Below, in pieces: positions 7,686 through 15,930 of a stretch of DNA of 64,000 nt (positions within the stretch are counted from its first letter, which is position 1; the number at the start of each line of letters is the position of its first letter). Source of the DNA: Methylomonas koyamae. Lineage in GTDB: Bacteria; Pseudomonadota; Gammaproteobacteria; Methylococcales; Methylomonadaceae. The notes beneath the pieces are model-generated. The model was given only the letters and a program-made list of their open reading frames with translations. It had not been told where the DNA came from and searched no databases. The stretch spans positions 682,001-746,000 of the forward strand of contig NZ_AP019777.1 in NCBI RefSeq assembly GCF_019669905.1, written 5' to 3'. The translations under genes were made by a program, and so were the position numbers.

Positions 7686-7919
7686 GTGAAACGACTATTT
7701 TCATTTTTAGACAAAGCGGATTGTGTCAATCTGGCGATTGCACCGGACGTGCTGGCGGCGTTGGTCGAAAAAGGCCAACTGCACGCCACCGATTTTCGTT
7801 GCCTGGATCTGGGTTCCAAGCAAATCGTTTGGAAGATGTTTTTAGGATTAGCCGCGGCCAAACTAGGCGGCCGGCAGCGCCAGACGGAACTTTCACTTAA
7901 CTTGAGGAACCAGCGATGA
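7686..7919 (+). CDS. Small unknown protein, first gene of a Fur-box operon
   Basis: About 77 residues from GTG 7686: VKRLFSFLDKADCVNLAIAP at the N-terminus, then a compact region (LAALVEKGQLHATDFRCLDL), ending in a polar tail. No signal peptide and no long hydrophobic helix, so cytoplasmic. The start was chosen because it is the only reasonable initiator just downstream of the Fur box; there is no clear Shine-Dalgarno, which lowers certainty. Its last codons overlap the next gene by 4 bases (ATGA), a translational-coupling arrangement. The Fur box at 7638 implies expression in iron limitation. I do not recognise the family. A role in siderophore or iron handling is inference from the promoter alone. 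Confidence 0.6.
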   Translation: MKRLFSFLDKADCVNLAIAPDVLAALVEKGQLHATDFRCLDLGSKQIVWKMFLGLAAAKLGGRQRQTELSLNLRNQR

Positions 7920-8161
7920 GCAAGAAACCCTGCAACCACGAATACCTGGCGGCGACCGAATTCGGTAAGGCGCAAATCTGCCGCGAATGCGGCGTCGTCC
8001 ATCTGCACATCCAGAATTTGACGATGCGCTTCGAAGTGGCGGATTTTCTTGGATTGGCCGATACGCTGGCCGATGCGGCAATCCAGGCCAGAACCGGCGA
8101 CAAGGAAAAAGCCAAACGCGCCGGCTTTACCGTGCTCAAATCCAGCCAACGTTTGAACTAG
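7916..8161 (+). CDS. Small unknown protein with paired cysteines and histidines
   Basis: An 81-residue protein starting at ATG 7916 with GAGGA 8 bases upstream. Residues MSKKPCNHEY and QICRECGVVHLHIQ show a C-x-H then C-x-x-C-x4-H-x-H arrangement (Cys6, His8, Cys24, Cys27, His32, His34), which suggests binding of iron or zinc. The C-terminal half is helical and charged. It overlaps the preceding gene by 4 bases and is 10 bp from the next, so the three form one operon under the Fur box. No family recognised. Metal binding is inferred from ligand spacing, not from a known domain. Confidence 0.65.
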   Translation: MSKKPCNHEYLAATEFGKAQICRECGVVHLHIQNLTMRFEVADFLGLADTLADAAIQARTGDKEKAKRAGFTVLKSSQRLN

Positions 8162-8171
8162 GCGTGCGGCC

Positions 8172-8465
8172 ATGCGTTACCATCCGCAGGCGCTTGTCAT
8201 CGCCATTCTGTCGGCAACGATAGGATTCAGCTTCGTCGTTAACGTCCTGTTTCCGCAGACCAGCGCGGAGATTTTCGCCGCGTTGACCGACGACGCGGCG
8301 CCCATCGTCTGGCTGGCCTTGCTGCTGACGCTGATTGCATTGGCGTTTTTCGTCAAAGCCAACAAACCCATCATCGACAAGGTATTGAGCGGCCGGGCAA
8401 CGCCGGCGGAAGTCTGGCGCTCGTTTGCCAAACCCGGCGCCAGCCAATCCCGCAAGCGCGATTAA
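8172..8465 (+). CDS. Small two-helix membrane protein, third gene of the Fur-box operon
   Basis: A 97-residue protein, MRYHPQALVIAILSATIGFS at the start. It has two predicted transmembrane helices (about residues 7-29 and 45-62) separated by a short loop, and a basic C-terminal tail (SQSRKRD) that should be cytoplasmic. It begins 10 bp after the metal-ligand protein gene, with no terminator between. It may anchor the other two small proteins at the inner membrane, but that is inference from co-occurrence. No family recognised. Confidence 0.65.
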   Translation: MRYHPQALVIAILSATIGFSFVVNVLFPQTSAEIFAALTDDAAPIVWLALLLTLIALAFFVKANKPIIDKVLSGRATPAEVWRSFAKPGASQSRKRD

Positions 8466-9088
8466 GTAGCCGTTATTGGCTGGGCTCACCCTGGGCTTTA
8501 ACTGCGACGGTCGGCAGGGTCGTGACGCTATCGGTTTTGGCGGCGTATGCGCCGGGCTGGCTGTATAAAAAGAGGAACGTCGCGGCAACTGCCGGCGCGA
8601 CACCGGGCACTTTGGTCAATGACATGGCTTGCTTCACCTTGGGTCAATTTAATAGGTTAGGCTGCCTGGCACGGGGCTGGGGGGCGGTGGGTGGTTGTTA
8701 CATCGTTGTTTTCTCGGTTTTTATGGCTGGATGCGTGCTCGGGGCAGTCTATGGGTTCTCACGCGGAAGCATGGAAACCGGAGAAACAAAGCCCCGCAGC
8801 TGGTAGGCGGCCGATGTTGGTTGCCCCTGGCTTTCCGCCGTCCAACCGTCGCGTGCGGTGAGGTAACGAACCGCACGGAATAAAGTAAGCCGTTTCGCGA
8901 AGGGTGCGGTTCGCAAGCTCACCGGTATCTATGTCAGCGGATGTTGCGAGCAGAGGTAGGGTGGGCAAAATTGCCCACCATTCAAATCCGCGTGGGCATA
9001 AAGCTCGTGCCCTCCCTACGGGACCAAGAGGTGCGTCGAAGGCGCGTCCCAGCGACCAAAGGGAGCGAACTTGAGCGCAGGGCTAGGG
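8466..9088. repeat. Non-coding region with inverted-repeat elements
   Basis: No convincing gene in about 620 bp. Two inverted repeats stand out: CGAACCGCAC (8867-8876) with GTGCGGTTCG (8904-8913), a perfect 10-bp stem enclosing 27 bases; and GGTGGGCAA/TTGCCCACC near 8959-8979, flanked by a TAGGG/CCCTA pair to about 9018. The latter looks like a dispersed repeat. Short frames here overlap these repeats and are probably not translated. Confidence 0.5.
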
Positions 9089-9640
9089 TTATTCCTTGTA
9101 AAGGCCAATAAGCTTTTCATAGGTGATTTCCGTTGCATCGTAGCCTGATTTTGAGCGTGAACTGACAGTGAAAATAAGAAAGAACTCGCCTTCTTCGCCA
9201 TAGGTTACGCGCTCCCAATTACCAGAGCCCTTTGGAATAAACAAGAAAGACTTGAATTGCTTTCCATCAGCCGTGACAAGAGATTTAACTTCCCGAATTT
9301 CAACTCCCGGCACATTTGCCAAGAAATCTTTTTTGTCTCTCGCTATGAGCATTTCGAGGGATTTTATCTCGGGATCGCGAGGCTTAAAGATGGCCTTTGC
9401 GTACATGACGGTCTCGCTATTCGAGAACGTGGAATTGTCTGAGGCTAGTGCGTTCACGCTGAGGTGAAAGCTGGCATCTTTGTCTTGATGCCAGCCCGCA
9501 ATACTGGGCAATTTTGGCCACCAATAAAACGACATTCCTTTTTCGCCAGGAATGGCAATCTTTTCAATATCCGCTTGCGCACTTGGGGCAGCGAACAAAA
9601 GAGCTATGAAGAATAATGGAAGGCGGCGCATGAGAACCAT
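9089..9640 (-). CDS. Secreted hypothetical protein
   Basis: A 183-residue protein with an N-terminal signal peptide (MRRLPLFFIALLFAAPSAQA, counted from the second Met; first Met at 9640). The mature part (about 160 residues) is a mixed alpha/beta domain with no cysteines and several aromatic residues (FYWWPKLPSI), so it is probably periplasmic. Base composition is clearly less GC-rich than the flanking iron and heme genes, hinting at a different origin. It sits alone between the repeat region and the heme transporter. Family not recognised. Confidence 0.7.
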   Translation of the reverse strand: MVLMRRLPLFFIALLFAAPSAQADIEKIAIPGEKGMSFYWWPKLPSIAGWHQDKDASFHLSVNALASDNSTFSNSETVMYAKAIFKPRDPEIKSLEMLIARDKKDFLANVPGVEIREVKSLVTADGKQFKSFLFIPKGSGNWERVTYGEEGEFFLIFTVSSRSKSGYDATEITYEKLIGLYKE

Positions 9641-10000
9641 AACTAGTAATTAAACAGTTTCCGTATATCACCAAGCTAATACTCATTTCTGCAATAACTG
9701 ATTGGTTAGCATGGAATTTTCCTATTCGTATACCGTTCGGCAATTAAAACCAATGACCGGTAACGGAGCAAGCGGCGTCATTGAATCACTGGATCGACCG
9801 ATTGCCACAGGGCTTGCGTTGGCTGCCAGTTTATTCGATTCCAGTTCCGATAACACCATTGTCACGCCGGATAAATCTGTGGCATTGAATCGTAAGGTGC
9901 CGCCATCCCTGGCGGCTTTTGTTAACGCATTCCTCCGAACACGCTAAATCGGTCAACAATCCGGGGCGGCCGATTGCCTGCCGCATTACCGCAGACCTCT
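9641..10000. other. Intergenic region with a plus-strand terminator-like hairpin
   Basis: About 360 bp without a supported gene. At 9899-9921 a stem GCCGCC/GGCGGC with loop ATCCCT is followed by TTTTGTT on the plus strand, so it could stop rightward transcripts toward hmuV or act weakly on the leftward heme operon. An 81-codon frame at 9702-9947 runs through it and lacks a ribosome binding site, so I do not call it. Confidence 0.4.
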
Positions 10001-10813
10001 TTATCCCGCCAAGCCCGGCGCCACTTGCCGCCGCGGAATCACCAACGGCGCCGCCGGGATTTGCGGATGGCTGGCGATGCTGACCGGGTAAGCGAATACT
10101 TGCCGGATCAGCTCGCTGTTCAGGGTTTGCGCGGGCGTGCCGATGGCGGCCAGCCGGCCTTGGTGCAACAGGGCGATGCGGTCGGCGTACAGCGCGGCCA
10201 GGTTCAGGTCGTGCAATACCGCCAGCACCCCGGCCTGTTGTTCGTCGGCGAAGCGGCGGGCGATGGCCAACACCGCGTGCTGGTGGGCCAGGTCCAGCGC
10301 CGAGGTGGGTTCGTCCAGCAATAAATAGCGGTGCAGCGGGTCTTGCGGCTCCCATATTTGCGCCAGCACCCGCGCCAGTTGCACCCGTTGGCGTTCGCCG
10401 CCGGACAGCGTGGTGTAGATGCGCTCGGCCAGATGGCCGGTATCGGTCATCGCCAGCGCCTGTTCGGCGATGGCCCGGTTTTGCGCGGCGTTGTGGGTTT
10501 TGCGTTGCGGGCTGCGGCCCATCAGCGCCACGTCGCGCACCGTGAAGCGGAAGGCCAGTCCGGCACTTTGCGGCAACACGCCGCGCAGCAAGGCCGCCTG
10601 TTGCGGCGGCCATTCCGCCAGCGGCCGGCCGTTCATCAATACTTGGCCGGCGAACGGCACCAGCTCGCCGCTCAAGGCCCGCAGCAGGCTGGATTTGCCG
10701 GCGCCGTTCGGGCCGGCCACGGCCAGCACTTCGCCGGGGAGCAGTTCCAGCGTCACGTCGTCCAGCAAGGTTTTCGCGCCGGCGCGCAGGGTCAGGGCTA
10801 TGGCTTGCAGCAT
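10001..10813 (-). CDS. hmuV: Heme ABC transporter ATP-binding protein
   Basis: A 270-residue ABC ATPase energising heme import at the cytoplasmic face. Motifs in order: Walker A GPNGAGKSS (about residues 34-42), Q-loop in GVLPQSAG (about 78-85), signature LSGGERQR (about 136-143), Walker B LLLDEPTSALD (about 164-174) and switch His in AVLHDLNLAA. Length and the following permease and binding protein identify the HmuTUV system. The start codon lies 1 bp after the hmuU stop, so translation is coupled. It is the last gene of the heme operon. Confidence 0.94.
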   Translation of the reverse strand: MLQAIALTLRAGAKTLLDDVTLELLPGEVLAVAGPNGAGKSSLLRALSGELVPFAGQVLMNGRPLAEWPPQQAALLRGVLPQSAGLAFRFTVRDVALMGRSPQRKTHNAAQNRAIAEQALAMTDTGHLAERIYTTLSGGERQRVQLARVLAQIWEPQDPLHRYLLLDEPTSALDLAHQHAVLAIARRFADEQQAGVLAVLHDLNLAALYADRIALLHQGRLAAIGTPAQTLNSELIRQVFAYPVSIASHPQIPAAPLVIPRRQVAPGLAG

Positions 10814-10814
10814 G

Positions 10815-11909
10815 TCAATGGCCCATTAGTTTTTGGCGGAACAGCAGCCACAGAAAAAACGGACTGCCGAGCAGGCCGGTGACGATGCCGATTGGGATTT
10901 CGGCCGGTGCCGCCAAAGTGCGTGCCAGATAATCGGCGCAGATCAGCAATAAGGCGCCGAGCAGCGCCGACGCCGGCAACAGCCAGCGGTGGTCCGGCCC
11001 CAGCGCCAGCCGCAATAGGTGCGGCACCACCAGGCCGACGAAGCCGATCACACCGGACAAGGCCACCGCCGCGCCGACACCGAGCGCGACCAGGGCCACC
11101 ACGCCGGTTTTGATGCGTTCCACCGGAAAACCCAGGTGGCCGGCTTCGGCCTCGCCGAGCAGCAAGGCGTTCAAGGCATCGGCCAACCACGGCAACAGCA
11201 GCAGATTGGCGAGTAAAAACGGCGCGCCGATGGCGACCCCGTCCCAGCCGGCGCCGTTCAGGCTGCCCAGGCTCCAGAAGGTCAAGCTGCGCAACTGGTC
11301 GTCGTCGGCCAGATACACCAGCAAGCCGGTGGCCGAGCCGGCCAGCGCGTTGATCGCGATGCCGGACAACAGCAGCGAGGCCACGTCCAGCCGCTCGCCG
11401 CTGTCGGCCAGCCGGTACACCAGCCAACTGACCCCAAAACCGCCGGCGATGGCCGCGACCGGCGATAAATAGGCACCGAACGCGCCGGCCACGGCGCCGA
11501 ACAGGCTGTCGCGCAACACGATGACCGCCACCGCGGCCAGTGCCGCGCCGCTGGAAACGCCGATCAAGACCGGATCGGACAGCGGATTGCGGAACAAGCC
11601 CTGCATCGCCGCACCGGATGCGGCCAAGGCGCCGCCGACCAATAAGCCCAGCACCAGGCGCGGCGCGCGGATCGCCAGCAACACCGTTTGCTGGTCGGCG
11701 CCGAAGGTCCAGGGTAGGGCGATACCGAAGCGGTCGGCGACGATGGCGGCGGCTTGGCCGGCCGAGATTGCGACTGCGCCGCTGCCCAGCGCGGCCAAGG
11801 CGGCGACGGCCAGCAGCAGTGCCAGTAGCCAGCAAAGGCCGGCGCGAGTCAAGGTCGGTTTTAGCCGAAGACGCGGTCCGGCTGTCGCGGTCGCGGCATG
11901 GACGGTCAT
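10815..11909 (-). CDS. hmuU: Heme ABC transporter permease (FecCD family)
   Basis: A 364-residue polytopic inner-membrane permease of the BtuC/FecCD/HmuU family with about ten hydrophobic helices. Recognisable segments include RAPRLVLGLLVGGALAASGA and the coupling loop region GVIGFVGLVVPHLLRLALG, which contacts the ATPase. It forms the heme channel with HmuV and receives heme from HmuT. Its ATG overlaps the hmuT stop by 4 bases (11906-11909), so the two are translationally coupled. Confidence 0.94.
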   Translation of the reverse strand: MTVHAATATAGPRLRLKPTLTRAGLCWLLALLLAVAALAALGSGAVAISAGQAAAIVADRFGIALPWTFGADQQTVLLAIRAPRLVLGLLVGGALAASGAAMQGLFRNPLSDPVLIGVSSGAALAAVAVIVLRDSLFGAVAGAFGAYLSPVAAIAGGFGVSWLVYRLADSGERLDVASLLLSGIAINALAGSATGLLVYLADDDQLRSLTFWSLGSLNGAGWDGVAIGAPFLLANLLLLPWLADALNALLLGEAEAGHLGFPVERIKTGVVALVALGVGAAVALSGVIGFVGLVVPHLLRLALGPDHRWLLPASALLGALLLICADYLARTLAAPAEIPIGIVTGLLGSPFFLWLLFRQKLMGH

Positions 11910-12784
11910 CGGCCGGCTCCGGCGTCGGCAGCGACAGCCGGCTCGCCGTGCAGTTGTTTGGCCAGTTCCAGCACGGCCTGGCCGCTGTGCAAACCAAAGC
12001 CGAGCAAAGCCAGGGTATCGACGATAAAGACTTTACGCTGCCGGCCGGCTGGGGTTTGGGCGATGCCGGGTTGTCGGTAGAACGCCTCCAGGCCGCCGAT
12101 GGCGTTGGCGGCCACGTCGGTTAACAGAATCACGTCCGGCGCGGCGGCGACCATCGCTTCCGTGCCTATCGGTTTGTTGCCTTGCAACTCGCCGACGGCG
12201 TTGGTGGCGCCGGCCAGCGTTAACACCGCGTCGGCGGCGGTGCCATGTCCGGACGCCAGCGGCGCGCCGTGAGCGACCGCCATCAAAAACAGCACCTTGG
12301 GCTGATCGCCGCGTTGCGCGCGCCACTGCGCCAATCGCTCGAAGTCGGCTTGCACCTGCTTGACCAGCGACCGGCCTTGCTCGGGTTTATCCAGCAAGGT
12401 GGCGATGGCGCCGATTTTGGCGGCAATGCCGGCGGCGGAATAATCCTCGGCCAGCGTTTCGATGCGCACGCCGGCCGCGCGCAATTGCTCCAGCACCGCC
12501 GGTGGCCCGGCGTGGGCGCTGGCCAGCAGCAGGTCCGGGCGCAGCGACAGCACGCCTTCGGCGGATAAGGTGCGCATGTAGCCGACTTGCGGCAACGCCT
12601 TGGCGGCGGCCGGCGTCAGGCTGGTGCTGTCGACGCCGACCAGGCGCTCGGCGCCGTCCAGTGCGTAGACGATTTCGGTCAGCGCGCCGCCGACCGAGAC
12701 GATGCGGTTTGGCCCGGCATTGGCCGGCGCGGTCGCCGAAAGGCAGAGGAGCGCAACGGATGCGGCTCTGACAAGTTTATGCAT
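11906..12784 (-). CDS. hmuT: Periplasmic heme-binding protein
   Basis: About 292 residues from ATG 12784: signal peptide MHKLVRAASVALLCLSATA, cleavage near ANA-GPNR, then a class III periplasmic binding domain (RIVSVGGALTEIVYALDGAE; a conserved Tyr in VGYMRTLSAEG is a plausible heme ligand). It delivers heme to HmuUV. The open frame continues upstream to about 12877, but those codons lie inside the IS element and carry no signal peptide, so 12784 is the native start. The IS5-type element is inserted directly against this start codon, its target duplication overlapping the ATG, so the native leader has been replaced and no Shine-Dalgarno is visible. Confidence 0.9.
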   Translation of the reverse strand: MHKLVRAASVALLCLSATAPANAGPNRIVSVGGALTEIVYALDGAERLVGVDSTSLTPAAAKALPQVGYMRTLSAEGVLSLRPDLLLASAHAGPPAVLEQLRAAGVRIETLAEDYSAAGIAAKIGAIATLLDKPEQGRSLVKQVQADFERLAQWRAQRGDQPKVLFLMAVAHGAPLASGHGTAADAVLTLAGATNAVGELQGNKPIGTEAMVAAAPDVILLTDVAANAIGGLEAFYRQPGIAQTPAGRQRKVFIVDTLALLGFGLHSGQAVLELAKQLHGEPAVAADAGAGR

Positions 12785-12787
12785 TAG

Positions 12788-14142
12788 CAGGCTGGTGAAA
12801 AACCCACTGATATTTCCCCTTACCCACGGTTTCCGTGATTTTTTCGTGTTGAAATCGGTCATGACATCGAGTTTCAACCGTTTTGCCCCTGTTTCAAGGG
12901 CTTTTTATTCGCCTGAAGCCGTCTGTGGACGGTTTTCAGGCGCACTTCGCCCTAGGTGGGCGCACTCCACGCCGGTTTCGGCGTGAACACCAATAGGTTG
13001 AGCAAGCGCGTCAGGTTGTAGGCGGCAAAGCAAAACAAGGCCTGACCTGCGACTTTGGCTAAGCCGATGTGGCGGGTTTTACGCAGGCCCCCGACGGTCT
13101 TGATCCAGCCGAAGGCTTCTTCGACGATTTTGCGGCGCTTGAGGCTTTGAGCGTACGCTTTGCCGCGCGCGGTGCGGCCATCGACGGCACTGCCGGTCTT
13201 TTTGCGAGCAACATGGGCTTTGATGTCTTGCGTCTTGAGTTTGTTGACGAACGCCGGTTGGTCATAGCCTTTGTCGGCACCGACGCTGCCGCCTTTGGGA
13301 ACACGGCGTTTGATCATTGTTTGCGCGGCTTCGATTTCAGCGGTGCCGGTGGCTTGGGTGGTTTCGACATCGACAATCAGGCCGTTACGATTCTCGGATA
13401 GGGCATGGGTGATGTAACGCAGTTTGGCCTCGGTGTATTCGCCTTTCTTGTAAAGCCGCGCTTCGGGGTCTGTCGTGCTCTGATGCGTGGCATTGCTGCG
13501 CTTTTCGCCGCTGAAGTCGACCTCGGGATTGCGGCCGGCGGGTTTATCAGGACCGCTGCCGTCTTTCTTCACGAAGCTTTTGTGCGAGGCCCAGGCTTCG
13601 ATCAGGCTGCCGTCGACACTGAAGTGTTCGTCGGACACCAGGTTTTGCCATTCGGCAATGGCCAAGACCCGCTCAAAAAACTCGCGACTCAGTGCTTCGG
13701 ACAGCAGGCGCTCGCGGTTGGCGCTGAACACGCTGCGTTCCCAGACAGCATCGTCGATACCCAAACCGACAAACCAGCGAAACAGCAGGTTGTAGTCCAG
13801 CTGTTCCATCAACTGGCGTTCGCTACGAACGGTGTACAGCACTTGCAATAGCAAGGCGCGCAGCAGTTTTTCGGGCGCAATCGACGGGCGGCCAGTATGG
13901 GAGTAGCATTCGGCAAAGACCGCATCCATAGAGGCCAATACGCCATCGACGAGTAGCCGTAAACGACGCAACGGATGCTGTTTGGGAATACGGTCTTCCA
14001 GGCTAACGTAGCTGAACCAGCTATTTTGAATGGCATCGTGTCCGCGCATGGGGGGCTTCTCCAATTTAGATGCGCTATTTTACTTGTTTGCTGAGGCTAT
14101 GCGCCTTGATGACTGCAGCTTTGGGAGTTTTTCACCAGCCTG
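12788..14142 (-). mobile_element. IS5-family insertion sequence, intact, 1355 bp
   Basis: A complete insertion sequence. Terminal inverted repeats: left CAGGCTGGTGAAAAAC (12788-12803) and right GTTTTTCACCAGCCTG (14127-14142), 16 of 16 matching. A 4-bp target duplication TTAG flanks it (12784-12787 and 14143-14146), fitting the YTAR target of the IS5 subgroup. One transposase gene fills most of it. A strong hairpin, GCCTGAA/TTCAGGC with an inner CCGTC/GGACGG arm (about 12911-12942), lies between the transposase stop and the left end and may limit read-through. The perfect repeats and uninterrupted gene suggest a recent insertion. Confidence 0.93.
12952..14049 (-). CDS. IS5-family transposase (DDE)
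   Basis: A 365-residue transposase starting at ATG 14049, MRGHDAIQNSWFSYVSLEDR, with GGAG 9 bases upstream. It has the N-terminal DUF772-type domain (RPSIAPEKLLRALLLQVLY) and a DDE catalytic core with acidic residues in HFSVDGSLIEAW, VGADKGYD and EEAFGWIKT. It catalyses cut-and-paste movement of the element at 12788-14142. The frame is intact with no frameshift, unlike IS types that need programmed slippage. It shares orientation with the heme operon, so its promoter or read-through could drive hmuTUV. Confidence 0.94.
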   Translation of the reverse strand: MRGHDAIQNSWFSYVSLEDRIPKQHPLRRLRLLVDGVLASMDAVFAECYSHTGRPSIAPEKLLRALLLQVLYTVRSERQLMEQLDYNLLFRWFVGLGIDDAVWERSVFSANRERLLSEALSREFFERVLAIAEWQNLVSDEHFSVDGSLIEAWASHKSFVKKDGSGPDKPAGRNPEVDFSGEKRSNATHQSTTDPEARLYKKGEYTEAKLRYITHALSENRNGLIVDVETTQATGTAEIEAAQTMIKRRVPKGGSVGADKGYDQPAFVNKLKTQDIKAHVARKKTGSAVDGRTARGKAYAQSLKRRKIVEEAFGWIKTVGGLRKTRHIGLAKVAGQALFCFAAYNLTRLLNLLVFTPKPAWSAPT

Positions 14143-14146
14143 TTAG

Positions 14147-14321
14147 GGATGTGGTCTGTTTCATGTTCGGGTTTTCGTTTGAGTTATTAATCCGGCCCTT
14201 AAATACCCGTTCCCGTTTTCGTGGGGCGTTCCATCTAGGGCTTCGACAGGCTCAGCCCGAACGGGATACCGGTAAAAATGCAGCCGGACTTTTAGGCTGC
14301 TTGGTCGTGGCCGCTTCCGCC
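14147..14321. repeat. Dispersed repeats between the IS element and hutZ
   Basis: About 175 bp without a gene. ATTAATCCGGCCCTTAAAT (14186-14204) belongs to the same repeat family as two inverted copies at 26064-26082 and 26159-26177. GGGCTTCGACAGGCTCAGCC (14239-14258), continuing to CGAACGGG, is a widespread bacterial interspersed repeat type. These lay between hutZ and hmuT before the IS inserted. Confidence 0.6.
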
Positions 14322-14858
14322 TTACGCCGGCGCTTCGGCGGGTTCGCGGGCCTTATGGCCGACATCGTTGACGTGACGGATTTGCCCCAAATCGTCGCCT
14401 TCTATCGAAAATGCCTTGGCAAAACCCTGCACGAAACTGCCGCGTTGCGGACGGATACAGAACAGATGAAAGTCCTGCATGTTTTGTAACTGTTTCATGA
14501 ATGCGCCGAATTTTTCCTCGAACAAAGCCATGATGTAGGCGAACGCTTCGGTATCGCGCTCGACTTCGCCGGCTGTACAGTGGTAGGTCACGCGCTGGCG
14601 GGCGAACAAATGCGCGGCCTTGGTTTCGTCTTCGACGAACAGCAGACAGACCTTGCCGTTGTCGAGCAGATTGCGAGTGTGGGCCGACAATTCGCTGACA
14701 TAAATGTAATAGTCGCCGTCATGCCGCAGATAGGCAGCGTAGCTGGCTTCCGGCTCGCCGTCGGCGCTGACGGTGGCCAGCAATACCGAAGAGAAGCTTT
14801 GCGCCAATGCACTGTAACTTTGGCGGATTTGTTCGAGGTCTATGGTTTTGTCGTTCAT
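14322..14858 (-). CDS. hutZ: HugZ/HutZ-family heme utilisation protein
   Basis: A 178-residue protein of the pyridoxamine-5-phosphate-oxidase-like split-barrel fold, HugZ/HutZ group, which binds and in several bacteria degrades heme in the cytoplasm. N-terminal half: SSVLLATVSADGEPEASYAA, the typical barrel entry. C-terminal region: DFHLFCIRPQRGSFVQGFAK and the GHKA tail, typical of the heme-specific group. Start ATG 14858 with AGGA upstream. It follows hmuS by 33 bp. The IS element lies downstream, cutting it off from hmuTUV. The heme-degradation versus storage role is unresolved for this member. Confidence 0.88.
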   Translation of the reverse strand: MNDKTIDLEQIRQSYSALAQSFSSVLLATVSADGEPEASYAAYLRHDGDYYIYVSELSAHTRNLLDNGKVCLLFVEDETKAAHLFARQRVTYHCTAGEVERDTEAFAYIMALFEEKFGAFMKQLQNMQDFHLFCIRPQRGSFVQGFAKAFSIEGDDLGQIRHVNDVGHKAREPAEAPA

Positions 14859-14891
14859 GGTCTTGTCCTGTACCCGGAGACGGCCGGGCGG

Positions 14892-15908
14892 TTAATTAAA
14901 AATACGGTTGCCGGGCAGGGCATCGATGAATTCCCGCCACAACAGGCTCTCGCCGTCTGCCGGATCGTAATCGCCGAAAACGGCGGCGACGGTTTGGCCC
15001 GGGCGGTCGCGCAACTGCAAGCCGCGCAGCGTGTGCCGGCCGTAGCTGGTGTGGACGATGGCGGCCTCGGCCACGCCTTTTTCGTTCAGATGCAGATTGA
15101 AACCCTGGTCCAGTACGTTGAACCAGGGGTCGGTAATCCGCAGGTTCTGCACCGGACCGGTGTGCAATTGCAGCGCGCCGGCGTTGGCGGTCAGGATTTG
15201 CAACGGTAAGGCCATCCGCGCCAGTTGCTGCATCAGCTCCCGGAACTGGTGCCCGGAAACGAAGCCGGCAGCCGCTAGCGGTTTGCCGGTGCAGAGCGGC
15301 GCCAGACGCTGCCACAAATCGGGTAGCCCCTGAGCCGCAGCCCAATCGAAACCGGCCGGTTCGGCGTAAGGGATATCGGCGGCCGGCGTTTGGTCGGCGG
15401 CGGCAAATGCCTCGGCCAGCCGCCGGAAACGTTCCGCATCCGAGTGCTCGGTCAGGTAGATTTTGTGGACGGCTTCGCCGTCGGCGTCGAAGAATTGCAG
15501 GCTCCGGCGCGGACCGATCCGGCTTTGCTCGGTGGTGGCATAGCCGGAATGCCAGCGGCCGGTCAGCAGGCACAGCTCGATGTTATGCCCGGACACCAGC
15601 AGCAGCTCGCCGCACAGGTGCAGACGCTCGTATAAGCCGGTTTTTTCGTGCACGGCAACGTCGTTGCGGGTCAAAGCCATGACCGGTCCGAGCGTGCCGA
15701 CCGCGTCGATCAACGCCGGCCAGTCGGGACGCAGCCTGATCGCGTTATCGCCGCAGCCGGTCGCCACCAGTTCGGCTTCGCTGACGCCCAGGGCACTCGC
15801 CGCGTCGCGCGGCCGCAGGTGCGGGTGGTCGGCTAACAAGTCGCGCCAAGCCAATTTCAGGTCGTAGGCGGCGGTTGCGTTTTGGGTTGTGGTCGTATTC
15901 AACATCAT
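14892..15908 (-). CDS. hmuS: Hemin-degrading/heme-carrier protein HmuS (ChuX/HutX-type repeats)
   Basis: About 338 residues, the two-repeat HmuS/ChuS family of cytoplasmic heme-handling proteins. The first repeat covers roughly residues 20-165 (LRPRDAASALGVSEAELVAT, a typical opening) and the second residues 185-335 (RITDPWFNVLDQGFNLHLNE). His in SGHNIELCL and SGHQFREL are candidate heme ligands. I chose ATG 15908, with GGAG 6 bases upstream, over an in-frame TTG at 15914. Tandem hairpins at 15931-15987 separate it from the VPLPA-CTERM gene. It lies between that gene and hutZ, so the cell likely frees iron from imported heme with HmuS and HutZ together. Confidence 0.92.
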   Translation of the reverse strand: MMLNTTTTQNATAAYDLKLAWRDLLADHPHLRPRDAASALGVSEAELVATGCGDNAIRLRPDWPALIDAVGTLGPVMALTRNDVAVHEKTGLYERLHLCGELLLVSGHNIELCLLTGRWHSGYATTEQSRIGPRRSLQFFDADGEAVHKIYLTEHSDAERFRRLAEAFAAADQTPAADIPYAEPAGFDWAAAQGLPDLWQRLAPLCTGKPLAAAGFVSGHQFRELMQQLARMALPLQILTANAGALQLHTGPVQNLRITDPWFNVLDQGFNLHLNEKGVAEAAIVHTSYGRHTLRGLQLRDRPGQTVAAVFGDYDPADGESLLWREFIDALPGNRIFN

Positions 15909-15930
15909 GTTCAACTCCAGTCAGTCGAGG

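Noticed and set aside
9702..9947. 81-codon plus-strand frame
   Set aside because: No ribosome binding site, and it runs through a terminator-like hairpin.
12785..12877. Upstream extension of hmuT into the IS element
   Set aside because: It adds a non-signal sequence created by the insertion; the signal peptide begins at ATG 12784.
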